Made by a program: the position numbers and the translations under genes
Shown here: positions 62,181-63,814 of the stretch, in pieces
Layout: each line of letters starts with the position of its first letter
Numbering within the stretch: position 1 is the stretch's first letter
From: Burkholderia sp. Ax-1724
GTDB taxonomy: Bacteria > Pseudomonadota > Gammaproteobacteria > Burkholderiales > Burkholderiaceae
Direction: 5' to 3'
DNA length: 63,814 nt
NCBI RefSeq assembly: GCF_011752995.1
Contig: NZ_VWWL01000032.1
Location: 1-63,814 of the forward strand
The notes under the pieces: model-generated
Seen by the model: only the letters and a program-made list of their open reading frames with translations
Database searches by the model: none
Told to the model about the DNA's origin: nothing

Positions 62181-63538
62181 TGGGGAGGCGGGCTACGCGA
62201 TGCGCGTGGACAAAGCAGCGGACACGCAAAGTCTCTCTGCATTTTGATGCGATTGAGCCGTTCTGTGTTGCACGGCATGGTGGCGCGGAACGATTCAAAT
62301 GCGTGCCGTCTGTTGGGCCGCGAAAACATCAGCCGCGACTGAAACCCTGCTCGTATGCAACATCATTTGAAACGCCCTTCACTATCGCGCGCAGGACGGG
62401 TTCACTGCGGCGATTCTCTTGTCTGTTTCTGTTTTGTGCCGGCATGGCCGCCACGCCTCTCGCGTTTGCCGCGAGTGACAAGTTATCGGCCCCGGCATCC
62501 ACGACATTTGCCGCGGTTACGCCGGATCATCCGGTCTCGCTGCCACAGGACAGCGGTGCACATCCGACCTTTCGCACCGAGTGGTGGTACGCGACAGGCT
62601 GGCTCAACACCCCCGACAATCGGCCGCTCGGATTTCAGGTCACGTTCTTCCGTTCCGCCACCGGTCATGATCCCGCCGATCCGAGCGCGTTCGCGCCGTC
62701 GCAACTGATCATCGCGCACGCGGCGTTGAGCGATCCGGCGCTCGGGCGTCTCATTCACGACCAGCGCATCGCACGCGAGGGTTTCGGGCTCGCTTATGCG
62801 AAGCCGGCCAATACCGACGTCAAACTCGACGCGTGGAAAATGATTCGTGCTGCGGATGGTCACTACGACGTCGCCATCGACGCAAGCGGATTTTCGCTGC
62901 ACCTCGTGCTGACGCCGACGCAAGCCCCGCTGATCCAGGGCGAGCATGGCTATTCGCGCAAAGGTCCACGGCCAGAGCAGGCGAGCTATTACTACAGCGA
63001 ACCGCAATTGCACGTGACGGGCAATGTGATACGCCCCGCCGCAAATGGAAACGCCGCTGGGCGCGATACGCTCGTGACGGGCATGGCATGGCTGGATCAC
63101 GAATGGTCGAGCACATTGCTCGATGCCGACGCGGTCGGATGGGATTGGCTCGGTGCCAATCTCGCGGACGGCTCGGCGCTGATGGCATTCAAGGTCCGTC
63201 GCCGGGATGGTCACGCGCAATGGGCGCACGCGACGCTTCGCAAGCCCGACGGGCAGATAACACGGTTTGGTCCGGATCAGGTCGACTTTACGCCGATTCG
63301 CACATGGCGCTCACCGCGCACAAGCGCTTCGTACCCGGTCTCGATGAAGGTCAGGACAGGTCCGTTGACGTGGCAGTTCGATCCGCTGATGGACGATCAG
63401 GAACTCGACTCACGACAATCGACCGGCGCGGTGTACTGGGAAGGCGCGGAGAGGGTGAGCCGTGAGGGCGTGGAGATGGGCCACGCGTATCTCGAACTGA
63501 CCGGTTACGCGGACGCACAGCGGGCTGGGCAGCACTGA
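62180..63538 (+). CDS. Lipocalin-like exported protein (AttH/CrtC-like)
   Basis: The conserved part (about residue 100 onward) is an AttH/CrtC-type double lipocalin-like domain: HPTFRTEWWYATGWLNT, LGFQVTFFRSATG, GMAWLDHEWSSTLLDADAVG and GWDWLGANLADGSALMAFKV. These proteins are exported or periplasmic and bind hydrophobic molecules; those next to FtsX-type permeases probably act as the substrate partner. A signal-like stretch (FSCLFLFCAGMAATPLAFA) occurs only at residues 76-95. The strong AAGGAGG and the one-base overlap favour the ATG at 62180 (452 aa), leaving a long positively charged N-terminal region; a later non-ATG start just before the hydrophobic stretch is possible. Confidence 0.8.
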   Translation: MGRRATRCAWTKQRTRKVSLHFDAIEPFCVARHGGAERFKCVPSVGPRKHQPRLKPCSYATSFETPFTIARRTGSLRRFSCLFLFCAGMAATPLAFAASDKLSAPASTTFAAVTPDHPVSLPQDSGAHPTFRTEWWYATGWLNTPDNRPLGFQVTFFRSATGHDPADPSAFAPSQLIIAHAALSDPALGRLIHDQRIAREGFGLAYAKPANTDVKLDAWKMIRAADGHYDVAIDASGFSLHLVLTPTQAPLIQGEHGYSRKGPRPEQASYYYSEPQLHVTGNVIRPAANGNAAGRDTLVTGMAWLDHEWSSTLLDADAVGWDWLGANLADGSALMAFKVRRRDGHAQWAHATLRKPDGQITRFGPDQVDFTPIRTWRSPRTSASYPVSMKVRTGPLTWQFDPLMDDQELDSRQSTGAVYWEGAERVSREGVEMGHAYLELTGYADAQRAGQH

Positions 63539-63710
63539 AGACTGCGCGACGGGGGATTGTGGAGAACGGGCGGCATGACGCGGCCGGTACGTTGCCGCAC
63601 GGGAAGTACCGGTGTCCACACGGGAGTCACGCATGGCCCCGGCCTGCCGCACCGGCGTGGGATGAGCGTGGTGTGGGGAGGGACAGGGAGGAATCGGGCC
63701 GTAAACGGCC

Positions 63711-63744
63711 GGACCCCGGCACTCAGAGTGAGAAGCCGGGGTCC
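63711..63744 (-). terminator. Hairpin downstream of the 5S rRNA gene
   Basis: A perfect 10-bp GC-rich stem GGACCCCGGC / GCCGGGGTCC with a 14-base loop, starting about 18 bases past the 5S end on the minus strand. A second small palindrome (GGCCGT-TT-ACGGCC) follows. There is no strong T-run, but the position fits the end of an rRNA operon. The stretch 63539-63710 holds no gene. Confidence 0.65.
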
Positions 63745-63761
63745 GTGTTACAGCATGAGGA

Positions 63762-63814
63762 GCCTGACGATTACCTACTTTCACACGGGCAATCCGCACT
63801 ATCATCGGCGTGGA
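63762..63814 (-). rRNA. rrf: 5S ribosomal RNA, 3' part (cut by the window edge)
   Basis: On the minus strand the last 53 bases read CCGATGATAGTGCGGATTGC, then CCGTGTGAAAGTAGGTAATC, then GTCAGGC. This is the 3' half of betaproteobacterial 5S rRNA, including the GTGTGAAAGTAGGT stem and the CGTCAGGC end that pairs with the 5' end. The 5' part, and presumably 23S and 16S, lie beyond the right edge, so the rRNA operon is read leftward into this window. Confidence 0.92.

Overview
The window looks like a chromosomal segment of a Burkholderia-group betaproteobacterium (Burkholderia, Paraburkholderia or Caballeronia). The signs are high GC with strong G/C third-position bias, the gene families present (IclR, DUF1501/DUF1800 with an ECF sigma factor, a cyo quinol oxidase), a Wcb/Kps-type capsule locus, and a 5S rRNA 3' end at the right edge. 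No phage, insertion sequence or CRISPR array was seen.

Layout. (1) 1-6.9 kb: a decayed acyl-CoA catabolic neighbourhood. It holds a CoA ligase, an SDR, an intact acyl-CoA dehydrogenase, an IclR regulator and a truncated dehydrogenase. A second SDR remnant is fused to a permuted NlpC/P60-like effector domain, followed by a small lipoprotein. (2) 7.2-10.2 kb: a frameshifted small secreted-protein gene and a 714-codon gene resembling a type III effector, bracketed by two diverged copies of a 136-bp sequence. (3) 10.2-13.3 kb: an XRE-cupin regulator divergent from a flavin monooxygenase and flavin reductase pair. (4) 13.4-17.9 kb: an ECF sigma factor, putative anti-sigma factor, metal-sensor-like protein, DUF1800 and DUF1501, mostly joined by ATGA overlaps. 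(5) 18.0-20.2 kb: small envelope proteins, a HAD phosphatase and an AhpD-like protein.

(6) 20.5-52.3 kb: an ABC-dependent (group 2/3, Kps-like) capsule locus. The right part holds the export machinery (KpsD, KpsE, KpsM, KpsT), an APS kinase, a glycosyltransferase and KpsC. The middle (about 36.6-44 kb, visibly lower GC) holds the probably serotype-specific genes: two large glycosyltransferases, a sulfotransferase carrying a Wzt_C-like domain, and a DUF4214-DUF1796 protein. The left part is a tightly coupled block: KpsS, SDR, LTA-synthase-like transferase, a 2556-residue reducing polyketide synthase without thioesterase, an LpxC paralogue, an alpha-oxoamine synthase, a GNAT protein and ManC. 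My main hypothesis is that this block builds a polyketide-derived, sphingoid-like amino lipid that anchors or primes the capsule, and that the capsule is sulfated.

(7) 52.3-63.8 kb: a shared terminator, cyoABCD, an orphan NuoM-type subunit, an AttEFGH-like ABC system (ATPase, long FtsX-type permease, lipocalin-like exported protein), and the end of an rRNA operon read leftward.
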